From the NCBI RefSeq assembly GCF_000143415.4, contig NW_003314277.1, forward strand, positions 1,854,076-1,918,075: a stretch of 64,000 nucleotides of DNA. The letters are read 5' to 3'. The notes below the pieces were generated by a model. It saw only the letters and a list, made by a program, of their open reading frames with translations, ran no database searches and was not told where the DNA came from. Within the stretch, counting starts at the first letter, position 1; each line of letters begins with the position of its first letter. Shown here in pieces: positions 54,243-64,000 of the stretch. Origin of the DNA: Selaginella moellendorffii. Its lineage: Eukaryota; Streptophyta; Lycopodiopsida; Selaginellales; Selaginellaceae. The position numbers and the translations under genes are program-made.

Positions 54243-55140
54243 ACAACTTTGGCAAGAATAAAAATTTTACATATTAACGTACAGTGAACAGACAAGAATA
54301 AAAACAACAAAGGCAAGGGTACCTCTCACACCTGAAGCAAGAATCGTACCAAATGCCCACTACACGGCATTTGTTTTGTTTTGCTAAAACACTAAAGCTG
54401 GCATTTTATGGAAATGCCCGGGGTATCACATTGAATAATTTTAATGATTAAGGAAATTATTATAAATTACAATGGAGGCATGAGACCACAAACTTCCTGC
54501 CCTAACCTCACTCCCACCCACTCAGTCTTCTCTTGACTTCCAGCTCCCGAAATTCCTCCCAAATTAATAGACTTTTGGTGGCAAGTAGTATCTAAAGTAT
54601 GTTCCTTGCCACTTGAAGCTATTGCCACCAATGGTATCTATTAGTTTTTAAAATGCATGTTTTAATTTGCCTCCACCTCTGGCACATACAGGATTGAGAC
54701 TTATATATTTGAAAACAATACAGTTACATGGTACCAATAAAAAAGAAGAGCAAAGTTATTGATGATCTATTGCTCAAGACGACATCTAAAAATGGACCCT
54801 TTTGACTATGTGTCTGTGAAGATGTAATTCTGTTGACTAAATCAGTCCTTGAGCTCCTTGAGCTCTTCTGAGCATTTCCAAACTGTGTGCACCAATTCGA
54901 GACAATCAATCCATGGAATTCTTTCTAATCGCTTAAAAACAGAGATTTTCAAGGCAATTTTGGTAACATATCATTAGCCAGTTCTAAGTATTTAATTATT
55001 AATATTAAATTTTATTACAAACTGATTTTTTAAATTCCAAAAAACTGTCTGCTGCTTGTTAAAGCAAACCCAAAATTACAATTCTCTTTTCTTTTCTTTT
55101 TTCTGGTTTATGAGATGGTAGTGGGTATACCTAGAAAATG
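54243..55140. other. AT-rich intergenic region, no gene
   Basis: 3' flank of the Hog gene. A short direct and inverted repetition of GGCATTTTATGG/CACTACACGGCAT-like sequence occurs near 54350-54420. No open frame of note. Confidence 0.4.
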
Positions 55141-55295
55141 CTTGGATATTCTATTATCTAATGATTGTTATTCATTTAGATTAATTTTATATTTATAATT
55201 TATAATCTTTCCTAAACACTTTCTAGTATATTCTTTTTTATTCTAATGGTTGATATGCAATAAGATTAATTTGTGTTTGAAAATTATAAACATGT
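55141..55295. repeat. AT-rich dispersed repeat, copy 3 (interrupted; continues at 60423-60480)
   Basis: Carries GATATTCTATTATCTAATG, TTATATTTATAATTTATAA, AACACTTTCTAGTATATTC and CTAATGGTTGATATGCAAT. The same blocks appear inverted at 63190-63420. There the match continues into sequence found here at 60423-60480, so the retrotransposon landed inside this repeat. Confidence 0.6.
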
Positions 55296-55465
55296 AATGT
55301 GAGTGCTTGGAATATGGAAAGGGAATACAAAAAATGTGCATATCAATTAGCCCAACAACCATAGATTATATATAGAAGCGAGTGGTCCAGATTGAAACTA
55401 ATCCGACGGCTACCAAAATCCCACTACGCTAATATTAATATACAACATTATAATCGCCCTCACAT
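55296..55465 (-). repeat. LTR (3' LTR in element orientation)
   Basis: 170 bp, starts AATGTGAGTGCTTGGAATA and ends CGCCCTCACAT. Its ends form an inverted ATGTGAG/CTCACAT. Pairs with 60245-60422. Confidence 0.8.
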
Positions 55466-55819
55466 CATCCTCTCTTCTCGGAATAATGGAAGGACATCAG
55501 GGTTCTCTTGTAGATGGGCCGAGATCTGGAAGGATGTCAGGAGGAGGCATCGGTGCATCTATAGGTGGTATTAACTGCTCCTAATCCCTTTGTATGAAGC
55601 GTTTCAACTGTTGCACATGCACAATCTCCAAAGGATCAATTTGCTGGATATCATGCCGAACCTCATAAACTTGTGGTCCAACTTACCGTAACACCCGATA
55701 CGGTCTTTTCCACTGCACAAGGAGCCCCTTAACTAAACCACGTATCGTAAGATGGGGAAAACGAACTAACACCAAATCATCCACTTTGTACTCCACAGGT
55801 GGACAATGATAGGAGTTGT

Positions 55820-56112
55820 AGCCATGCTTTATTTCGTTAAAGTGGAACTTATTCAGTAAAGTGGGACATTAATTAGCATGTGTCCACATGCCATTTCCTA
55901 GTACTTAATTAATATTTATTAATATTTCTATCAGTTTTTTAATTTATTTTTTATATTTCACAATATTATAACACAAAATCATATGAAAAGTTTTTAATTT
56001 ATAAATTATAAAGCTAAAACTTCAATTTTTTATTGTTGTTATAAAAATGGCATGTGGCCACACACCATAAGTGGGATAATGAAAAGTTCCACTTTAACGA
56101 AATAAAGCATTT
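55820..56112. mobile_element. MITE nested in the retrotransposon
   Basis: About 290 bp with perfect terminal inverted repeats of 27 bp (ATGCTTTATTTCGTTAAAG... at 55822-55848; complement at 56084-56110). Pairing continues inward to about 85 bp (ACATGCCATTT / AAATGGCATGT). The interior is AT-rich without coding. It splits retrotransposon coding sequence between the integrase core and its C-terminal domain. A target-site duplication is not clear. Confidence 0.75.
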
Positions 56113-57250
56113 AGCGCAGTTTTTGTCCCACTTGTACGCGGCTTAAGTGTTCGGCAGACTTTGCTTAGATAAGTGGAAGAATGCTCGTTAAATATTAATC
56201 CCAAGACCTAGGATCAGGAGCTCGTGGCAATCGCAAAGGTAAACCCAGTTCCGTTGGTAATATTAGATCATGACCATATAAGAGTTTATATGGTGAATCA
56301 CCAACAGAACTCTACACCTCTGTGATATAGGCATACCGAAGAAACGGCAAATAACTATCCCAATCCGAATGTTGAAAGTTCACATACTTTGCAATCATCC
56401 CTTTGAATGTCCGAATGAGCCATTCTACCAGACCGTCTGATTATGGATGATAAGCACTTGTGAAAGTGTGGCGTATCCCCAACCAAAACGTTAAAACATG
56501 AAATGCCTTAGCTATAAATGTGGGACCATTATCTGAAAGAATCCGCTTTGGACAAGAATGCTAGAACACCACTCGATTGAGGAGGAAGTATCCAACAACA
56601 GTTGCAGAAGCATTAGCAAGAGCACCAATTTCCACCCAATAAGTTAAGTAATCAGAACCAATAATAACATACTCATTGCCAGCAGTCGACCATGGAAAAG
56701 GTCCCATAAGATCAAACGTTATCAACTCAAATGGACAGGAAATTGCAATTGACTCTAACCGTCCTTCCGCAGCACGAGGGAGAGTATTACGAGCTTGGCA
56801 CCAAACGTAGCTACACACATACTGGATAGTATCACGTTGCATCTTCAGCCAATAGAAAGACCTGTGCAACTTCTTTGTCACACAACAATGTCCCATATGC
56901 CCACATAAAATAGGAGAATCATGGTAGGCATGGAGAAATGGCAAGATAAAGATAGAAGGCACCACCAGCCGTAAATGATCATCAGGATCCGTCCCCACAA
57001 AATAAAAAAGGCTATCTTCAAAGCGATATTAAAAATGTAAATGTCGGAAAGGCAAGTTATCAGCAAGTGATGCAGGATTCTCAAATGCATCTCGAAGCCT
57101 TCAAATCCACAGCTCAATCTTTTGAGCCTCGCAAACCTCATCAAGAGAAGGTAGATCTTGCGCTGCGCCTTGTGGACATTGAACGTCAAGTACAGCAACT
57201 GCCGACGGCACAGAATCCTTGTTTAGAAAATCCACAAATGTTGAAACAAC
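56113..57250 (-). pseudogene. retrotransposon integrase region (decayed)
   Basis: The HHCC zinc domain is recognisable (CGHMGHCCVTKKLHRSFYW, then YVCSYVWCQARNT). The catalytic core follows: PFELITFDLMGPFP (first Asp) and YVIIGSDYLTYWVE (second Asp). Downstream minus-strand sequence resembling the third catalytic region is interrupted by stops. The integrase C-terminal part continues beyond the MITE at about 55600-55820 (DDLVLVRFPHLTIRGLVKG). Confidence 0.7.
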
Positions 57251-57469
57251 AGGCTCGTTAGAAACATGAGAAGAGAGTGGAGAAGGAAAAGGAGCTCAAG
57301 AAAGGGCATCAGCATCAGCCATAAAACTCTCTGGGCAATAAACAACATCAAAATCATATATCTGAAGCTTCAAAGCCCACTGAGCAGTATGACCAACTAG
57401 GTTCTTCCGCTTCAATAATGAAGTAACGGTAGCATGGTGACCTTCAAGTAACGTCTGAGAACCATGTAA

Positions 57470-58560
57470 ATATGCATGAAGTTTCTCGAAACCCTAAACT
57501 ACTGCTAAACATTCCTTCTCTGTCGTGGAGTAGTTCACCTCTGCTAGTTGTAATGTACAGCTTATATATGCAATGGGATGACGCTGATCAGGCACAGTCG
57601 GGCTTTCTTGCATCAACACACCTCCAAGACCAGTATCAGAAGCATCTACATACAAAATAAAAGGTCGAGTGTAGTCAGGATATGCCAAAACTGGAGGAGT
57701 CGTCAACAGTTCTTTGAGATCCACAAATGCCCGCTCACAATCTGAAGACCAAATGAAAGATGACATTGATGACTTCAGCAACACTTGCAATGGTGCAGTG
57801 CAATCAGAAAGATGATCCACAAAATGACCGAGATACTACACCTTGCCCAGGAAGCGCTGCACATCATTCACACACTTCAGAGTAGGGAACTTTAGAACAG
57901 CCACAAGTTTGTCAGGATCAACTTACAAACCCTCACGAGAAATATAGTACCCAAGATAAGTTGTATCCTTGGACCCAAATACACATTTCGACCGCTTCAA
58001 CTTTAAACTAACATCCCGTAGCTGATCCAACACTTTACACACATCACGAATGTGCTCCTCCCATGTCCCCTCCGAGTGAATCAAGACATCATCAATGATG
58101 CCAGTACCCAGAAGCAAGATCTAGCTTGGTGAATCAACGACTTTGCCCCAGACGATCCAAGAGATTAGCAGTGTGAGGAAGAGGGTACACATTTGGGATT
58201 GTCACTTCATTTAATGGATGATAGTTGATGGAGAAATGAATACTCCCATCAGGTTTTGGCACAAGATGAGGTTCACATGCCCAAGGACTTTGTGACTTCT
58301 GAATAACACCCTTTTCCAACATCTCCTTAACGTTTGCACATAAAATCTTGATTTCTTTGGGTGACTGATGACAAACAGGAACCTTGATTGGACGAGCATC
58401 CCCGGTTGGAATCGGATGACGTGTGGCAATCTTGGCCCCAGACGATAGGTCAAATTCAAAGAGATCAAAATACTCCTTCATGAGCCGGTCAACTGCTGCA
58501 ACACAAAAACTGTCAGAGGGATCGAAAAAGGGAAAAGCAGAACAAGATGGAAACATAGGA
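57470..58560 (-). pseudogene. retrotransposon reverse transcriptase / RNase H region (decayed, RT deletion)
   Basis: RT begins with ATRHPIPTGDARPIK and GVIQKSQSPWACEPHLVPKP, then INYHPLNEVTIPNVYPLP and LLDRLGQSR. A stop follows, then FTKLDLASGYW (about 58110). The next recognisable block is DDVLIHSEGTWEEHI, so roughly 80-90 codons of the palm are missing at about 58095. RNase H is seen as FILYVDASDTGLGGVLMQE and YSTTEKECLAVV (57500-57680). Confidence 0.75.
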
Positions 58561-58739
58561 GGAAATAATGGGGGAACAAAAGTAATGGAAGTAGAGGTAG
58601 AAGTAGAGGGACGAAGAGATACAGAAGTGAGAGGAATGGATGAAACATAAAAAAGTATGAGACAAGGGGGAGAAGCCTCAAAGTCATACTTGGCATGATT
58701 TCGTTACAACCAATCCATACCAAGAATGAGGTCAAAAGC

Positions 58740-59066
58740 TTAACTCGGCACCACCCATAATGATTGCAACTCAAGCTCAAGATCGCCCACACGCACAACC
58801 AGGTCTGCCTCATCCCATGCACATACATGTGTACGGCCGTTGCCATAAAGAATAAAAACTGGTTCTGCTACATGACGCAAGTGTAGACGGCAACGTGTGG
58901 CAACAGGTCGAGCAATAGAAGATAAACTCGAACCTATATCAACTAACACGGACAGAATAATAGGAGACCTCTTGTTATATACATAAGCTTGGAAAGTAAA
59001 CACAGGATGAACTGGTGCCAAGTGAACCCCTTGATGATACTCCCGAAAGAAAGATAGAGGGGTCAT
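58740..59066 (-). pseudogene. retrotransposon aspartic protease region
   Basis: Contains ILSVLVDIGSSLSSIARPVA, matching the retropepsin V-D-T/S-G-S block with Thr changed to Ile, and a following strand-rich segment. Open for 108 codons but isolated from gag and RT by stops. Confidence 0.55.
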
Positions 59067-59219
59067 TGACTTATTTGCGTAAGGTCCCTCTGTTACTTGT
59101 GCAACTCCTCATTTCCTGGATGTATCTCAATGTCCAAACCTTCCACTACAGTAGCACCAATAGGACATTACTGACGCTAAGGTCTCCACCCAGGAAATGG
59201 AGGTCGCAAATCCGGAAAA

Positions 59220-59980
59220 CGCCGATAGCGCTGATAAATATAACGAACTTCATCACACACCCAATAGCAAACATCACAGCCACAACCATGTCCTCGCCCT
59301 TATCTTTGGACTCAAGCAACAACAACATCAACTTCCATTGGAACAGGACCATCACCCACATGAAGGGGAGCTGAAGAACAGGCAATGAGAAATGGAAGAG
59401 GCAACATCTCATAACGTTGTGACAAGCGAAGAACATCATCAAGGGTGGCGGGAGCAAGTGCATGCACAAGTCCAACAAAATCTTGATGAAGTGTTGGCCA
59501 TAACATTCCTAGTTTGATCCACTTCGACATATTTAGCTCCGCACGAAGCAAAATACTTCGGAAACGAACACCAAATTGCATCACCGACTCAGATGGCCTT
59601 TGGCGAAGACAATCCAATTGTTGGGAGGCATCATCACAGTTGTCGGCATGTCCAAAGGCGCATTTGAAGACATCCAAAAGAACACTCCAATCCCCACGAG
59701 TGGTTGTGCTCAGACTATTGTATCATTGCAACGCTGTCCCTTGGAGACACGTGGGAAACTCACGTAAACGTCGAGCATCATCCCAAGAATGATATATGGC
59801 AATCACCGTGAAGTGATCGAACTAATGGTACACATCATCCCCAGGATTCCCACAAAAAAACTCCGGCCAAACACGAGGATTAGCACCAAGAGCAAAAAGA
59901 GTTGTACCACGTGCCGCCATCAACTGAGTTTGGTTGTTTAATTGCAAGCACATAGCATCAAGCAATTGTACCAACTACTG
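59220..59980 (-). pseudogene. retrotransposon gag region (decayed)
   Basis: DNCDDASQQLDCLRQRPSESVMQFGVRFRSILLRAEL matches the retrotrans_gag helix pattern (L-x2-L-R-Q-x3-E-S-V-x2-F). Cys-rich sequence near 59230-59280 (GCGCDVCYWVC) may be the remains of a zinc knuckle. Several stops. Confidence 0.65.
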
Positions 59981-60244
59981 CTCCAGAGTCAAAGGAGGAG
60001 ATTGCTGATCTGCCATGAAGATGGACGAAGAAAGAGCAAAAGAAGAGAAACGACAAAAAGTGAGAAGGAAATGGGAAATCTAGACAATGCAGAAAGCTAG
60101 ATCTAAACCAAAATCCTGAAAAGGAAGAACAAAAGAAAAGAAATGGAAAAAACTAAATTTAGACGATACAAAAGCTAGATCTAAACCAAAATCCTAAATT
60201 CAAGCACTCCTCAGAAATAATCAAAGGTGCCCCTCATGTTCACC

Positions 60245-60422
60245 AATGTGAGTGCTTGGAATATGAAAAAGGAATACAGAAAATGTACATATCAATTAGC
60301 TCAAAAACCTTAACTTATATACAGGAGTAAGTGGTCTGAATTGAAACCAATTTGACGGCTACCAAAATCCCACTATGCGAATATTATATACAGCATTGTA
60401 GCTGTACACTTGGCCCTCACAT
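60245..60422 (-). repeat. LTR (5' LTR in element orientation)
   Basis: 178 bp, starts AATGTGAGTGCTTGGAATA, ends TTGGCCCTCACAT. It differs from the other LTR by several substitutions and small indels, so the insertion is not recent. Confidence 0.8.
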
Positions 60423-60571
60423 CATGTTTATAATTATAAACTTTTATTTGATCAATTAAATTAATAAATAAAAATATTAAGCAAACCAATCTTACATGTA
60501 GCAAATTATTTCCGTCTTCCTTTTCTGTTTTTTGCTTTGTTCATTGATTTCTTCCTGTCCTGCTCAATAAT

Positions 60572-60896
60572 TTTCTAACGGGAGCATCTTCTATATGCCT
60601 CGACGTTTTGGAAGTGTCCGAGGATGACTACGACCGATGCTCCAGCGCCTCGCCGATCCAGTCTTTCAACAACGGTGACACTTTGATCGCAATGACCAGG
60701 CCCGGATCATGGTACTTCTTCTGCGGCTTTCCAAATCACTGCCCCAAAATGGCAGTGGCACCACTCCGCCATCGTCAAGCTCCAGCTCCAGCAGTGCCGC
60801 CGGCAGTAGCATCTCGAGAAAAGATTTGGAAACTCTCACGGCAGCAGCAGCAATAGCAGGAATTTCGATCTTGCTCTTCATCGTTTCAATGATCTA
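60572..60896 (+). pseudogene. decayed phytocyanin copy
   Basis: Parallels 51643-52047 but begins inside the intron. It lacks the first exon and the His ligand region, keeps LEVSEDDYDRCSSASPIQSFNNGDT and GSWYFFCGFPNHC, then loses the axial Gln segment by deletion and shifts frame. The Ser-rich and hydrophobic tail is recognisable (SNISRKDLETLTAAAA-like). Confidence 0.85.
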
Positions 60897-61025
60897 AGCT
60901 TCTAAAGATTTTACTAATTCTAATCTTCAATCAATCTTGACGATTAAGTTGGGAGCAAGAACCACTGAAGATGTTCCTCATTTAAGGAGCGAGACATTTT
61001 CTTCACAAGGTTGCTCCAACTCTTC

Positions 61026-61794
61026 CTATACTATCTCCTTGATCGTCGACTGTAGCTGATACAGATCAAACTCTTCCTGCACCAGCTCCTTGATCGTCGA
61101 CTGGAGCTGATACAGATCAAACGTGAGTACAGTCTGGAACATCGCTGGAAAGCATGCTGAACAGGAACCGCACCAAGAAATCCTCCTGCAAATGCTAGGA
61201 CTAAAATCTATAATCTGTGTACCTTTGCCAGCTTCCTCCTGCACCCACAACAGTTGCAGAGGGTGGCATACGAGATTTGTATCCCGATTGCGAGCTGACA
61301 GCCCGAGCGAACCCAGTGTTTAAGTTCCCTGACGAATACCTCAAAAGGCTCGTTCTTGTAGGCCACTTCAAACTACTCAACTTGAGTTACTCAAGGGAAT
61401 GGATGCTTCTGCGAGGTCGTGGAGAAAGAGGCGTCTGGCTCTTTTCTCCCGTTAACAAGCGCAAACCTAGATGATCTCAGGACCCGGACGAAGGAGCGGA
61501 TGTCCAGCTCGGGGCTCGTGAGCATCAAGTACCTCTCCACTTGCTGTCCATAACTTGTGAAAGAACCACTGCTTCGTCTCGTCGTGGACGTTACTGGGAT
61601 CGCCAAATATGTAGACACTGCCAACGCCGGAGCCCGCTTCTCCCTCGAGGAAGGCCAGCCTCCAGCAGTCTTCAAAGTTGGAACTCCATTTCTCAAAGCT
61701 AAAGTAGAATACATCGTCTGTCACTAGAAAAGCGCCCTTCCCTGTGCCTGAGCACTCTTTATACGAACTCGCCGCCTTCTCCAGGCCACGATCA
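61026..61794 (-). pseudogene. decayed copy of the PD-(D/E)XK-like gene
   Basis: Parallels 52207-53000. The terminal 17-aa repeat is still present (FDLYQLQSTIKELVQEE twice in part). Several deletions (for example in the WVQEEAGKG upstream Ser-rich run) and frameshifts break the frame. Similarity stops abruptly at about 61794, before the start codon, at CCAGGCCACGATC. Confidence 0.85.
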
Positions 61795-63189
61795 ATTCAG
61801 AGTCAACATTCAGCCCTTTGAACTTCATCCAGTTTCGAAAGTGGTAGGGGGTTTGAGGTCATCAGGGTCCGCGCAGGACATCGGACCTGACACTTCAAAA
61901 AACTTGGAGTAATAATTCTAACATGCTCAAGAGTTAATTGTAAAGTCAAGTTGCTTGTCATAAAATGTAGCCTGAAAAGTAAGCATAGCCTTAAGTTCCC
62001 TAGCATCATGTTTCCTGTCAGCTCCCAACTTCAATTTGAACTCAATGTTGTCCAAGATTCTTGGATGCTTCTTCCCCATTGGGTGGTACACTCAAATTTT
62101 AACAAGTGACTCAGGGCTGATATTCCACAAATAGTACTGGAATTTTGGTTCATGTTATTCACCTTGCAGCCACCACTCAAAATCTCTATTACATAGAACC
62201 ATAAGCACGTGTTAATTCTTTGTTTGCTGTATCTGTCAGGTTGATGATCACAATTTTGGTTTGATTCTTTTTTGTTGTGGTGAAGTCTTGCAAGATTTTG
62301 GAGATTCGTTTTGAACAGAAAGTATCTCCTCACATTGTCAATTATGTGCTATCGAAAAATGATGCATTGGAATTTACTTCTCATGGCAACTGCAAGTAAG
62401 AATTCTCAAAAACATTTCTCATTAATGGGTGAAATTCTTTCGAGTAATTTGTTTTTTTTCTCGACTATCAAAATTTTTAGTATCCCATGCATGTTTTTAA
62501 AACACAAGATGTGTCACCTCAATTATATGGTGGCAACTGATTTTCTTACTTTCTTTGACTTGCTTCTTTAGTTTCAAAAATCTATATGTTCAGTTCAAAG
62601 GTTAAAAATCTCTTTACAGTTTTTGAAAAAAAAGAAGCTACAATATATTTTTTATGTTTCAATATTTTTATTTATTAAAATATCTATAATGCTTAAATGT
62701 AATTTGTTGGGTGTAGACAGCTATAAGAACTTGAAGGTCCTATAAAACCATTGATATAATAGTTGACAACTATAATAAAAACCTAAACCTATAAATCAAG
62801 AAAATATGGAACTAAAGCTAAGGACAGACAATATTGGCCATTGTACTCCATGAAACACTGTATAGCAAATGATAAACTTATTTCTAAGTCTTCCCTCTGT
62901 TTAACTTCCAAGATCAATATTAACTCAGACTTATAACTATTAATCAAATATAAAAAGTTTGGTTTTTGACTTCGTTTAGGCACATTAGAGGTCAGATTCA
63001 TCATATCCTCTCCACAAAGGAAAAAAAAACTTTGAGAATAAGAAAACACTTTAACAATAACAATGAAATAAAAAATTTCAATAGCACTCACAAACAAAAG
63101 AATCATTGAAAATTGATTCAATTCAAAATATTAGAAAAATTTTCTATGTGTTGCATGTAGTAATGTTTGGTTTGTTTAATAGTAGTTTA
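61795..63189. other. AT-rich region, no supported gene
   Basis: Only short open frames on both strands with low-complexity translations. I see no family similarity, RNA gene or element ends. Confidence 0.4.
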
Positions 63190-63420
63190 TTTTTACTTAT
63201 GAATCTCATTGATCAAATAAAAGTTTATAATATAGAAAAACAAGATAAATCTTATTTCATATCAACCATTAGATGGTAGAATAAAAAAGAATATACTAGA
63301 AAGTGTTTAAGAAAGTTTATAAATTATAAACATGTTTATAAATAATAAAAATATTTATAAATTATAAATACAAGATAAATATAAATGAATAGCAACCATT
63401 AAAGGAAACATAAGAATACT
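63190..63420. repeat. AT-rich dispersed repeat, copy 4 (inverted)
   Basis: The reverse complement of blocks at 55141-55295 followed by 60423-60480: GAATATACTAGAAAGTGTTT, TATCAACCATTAGATGG, TGATCAAATAAAAGTTTATAA. It preserves the uninterrupted form of the site into which the retrotransposon inserted. Confidence 0.6.
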
Positions 63421-64000
63421 TAAAACTAAAAATCAATAATTCTGCATAAGATATAATGCAAAATTCTCAGTGAGACATACACTTTTAAAATTCAAATCAA
63501 TTTGAAGAGTATAATAAACACTGAACTGATTTAAGAATAAAACTTATAAGATTCAGAAGTAATTAACATGTCAAAAGAAGAAAATACTATAGATGAGAGG
63601 GGAAATAAAGAAAAAATGTTATGATGTAAAAAAGGGTAAGAAAAAGGGCAGTATTTCAAATTTTAAAGATTACCTATCTTATGAAATATCCAACTCATTT
63701 TCATGTTATCTGTAAAGTTATTCTTGAAATAATGAAATTCCTCATCATTAGAAATCCCCTTAAGCTTATAAACATCATCCTGACTCGATACTTAATCATC
63801 CTCCAAGAACCAAATTATATAATCCATAACTCTTTAATTGAAATTATGCTCTATAACAATAAAGATAGCAACACACCAAGAATATTAAAAATTTATAATT
63901 TAAATGCCATAAAAAATCAATAACAACACATCAAAGGGTGTAACACCACCAAAATCAAGCCCAATACCAGTAAAGCTTAAACTGGAGAAAAAAAAGTAGG
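63421..64000. other. AT-rich end of window, no gene
   Basis: An 80-codon open frame at 63681-63923 is composed of low-complexity Ile/Asn/Leu codons expected in AT-rich DNA. Nothing recognised. Confidence 0.4.

Larger units (their letters stand above)
55296..60422 (-). mobile_element. Ty3/gypsy-type LTR retrotransposon, defective
   Basis: About 5.1 kb bounded by LTRs of 170 and 178 bp that are clearly similar but diverged, with 5-bp target duplication CATGT at 55291-55295 and 60423-60427. Coding order on the minus strand is gag, protease, RT, RNase H, integrase; integrase after RNase H marks the Ty3/gypsy superfamily. A candidate primer-binding site TGGTGAACATGAGGGG follows the upstream LTR (60246 downward). 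A purine tract GAGAAGAGAGGATG precedes the other LTR (55466-55484). Many in-frame stops and an internal RT deletion make it non-functional. A MITE is nested at 55820-56112. Confidence 0.85.

Overview
The window reads as nuclear DNA of a compact-genome, seed-free land plant, most likely a lycophyte of the Selaginella type. Genes are short with many introns of about 50 bp, neighbours lie very close, and plant-specific families (CRLK receptor kinase, VAP27, phytocyanin, BRIZ-type RING/ZnF-UBP) sit beside an axonemal protein (SPAG6/PF16) that only plants with swimming sperm keep. The species is inferred; no marker in the window proves it.

Layout. 1-23,100 is gene-dense: a small acidic protein, CDC7-like kinase (-) divergent from coilin (+), WDR55 (-), a tiny complex I NDUFA3/B9-like gene (-), SPAG6/PF16 (+), a tandem pair of large repeat proteins with RRM-like modules (-), U2AF35 (-), an unknown conserved protein (-) and a BRIZ/BRAP2-like ubiquitin ligase (+). 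23,100-30,100 is an AT-rich repeat island holding decayed and inverted copies of the BRIZ 3' end, fragments of a DUF26/Gnk2-like gene, a dead PLP-enzyme gene and a large foldback. 30,288-54,242 is gene-dense again: GDSL lipase, YTH-domain m6A reader, VAP27, aspartic protease, an intron-containing elongator tRNA-Met, CRLK-type kinase, two tandem SMC6 genes (one with an in-frame stop), MIF/tautomerase, phytocyanin, a putative PD-(D/E)XK-fold protein and a secreted Hedgehog-type Hint (Hog) protein. 55,296-60,422 is a defective Ty3/gypsy LTR retrotransposon with a MITE inside it. 60,572-61,794 is a decayed duplicate of the phytocyanin/PD-(D/E)XK segment. The rest is AT-rich repeat.

The genes are independent transcription units, not operons. 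Several are divergent pairs with very short shared promoters (CDC7/coilin 97 bp, SMC6/MIF 139 bp, YTH/VAP27 271 bp) and some are convergent pairs (coilin/WDR55 only 7 bp apart). RNA-processing genes are frequent (coilin, U2AF35, YTH, the RRM-like pair), but their co-location may be chance.

Most notable for follow-up: the Hog/Hint protein with an intact Gly-Cys junction and a Pro-rich cargo; the RRM-like tandem family; the PD-(D/E)XK-like protein; the nonsense codon in one SMC6 copy; and a recurring GAATAT/ATATTC motif concentrated upstream of genes.
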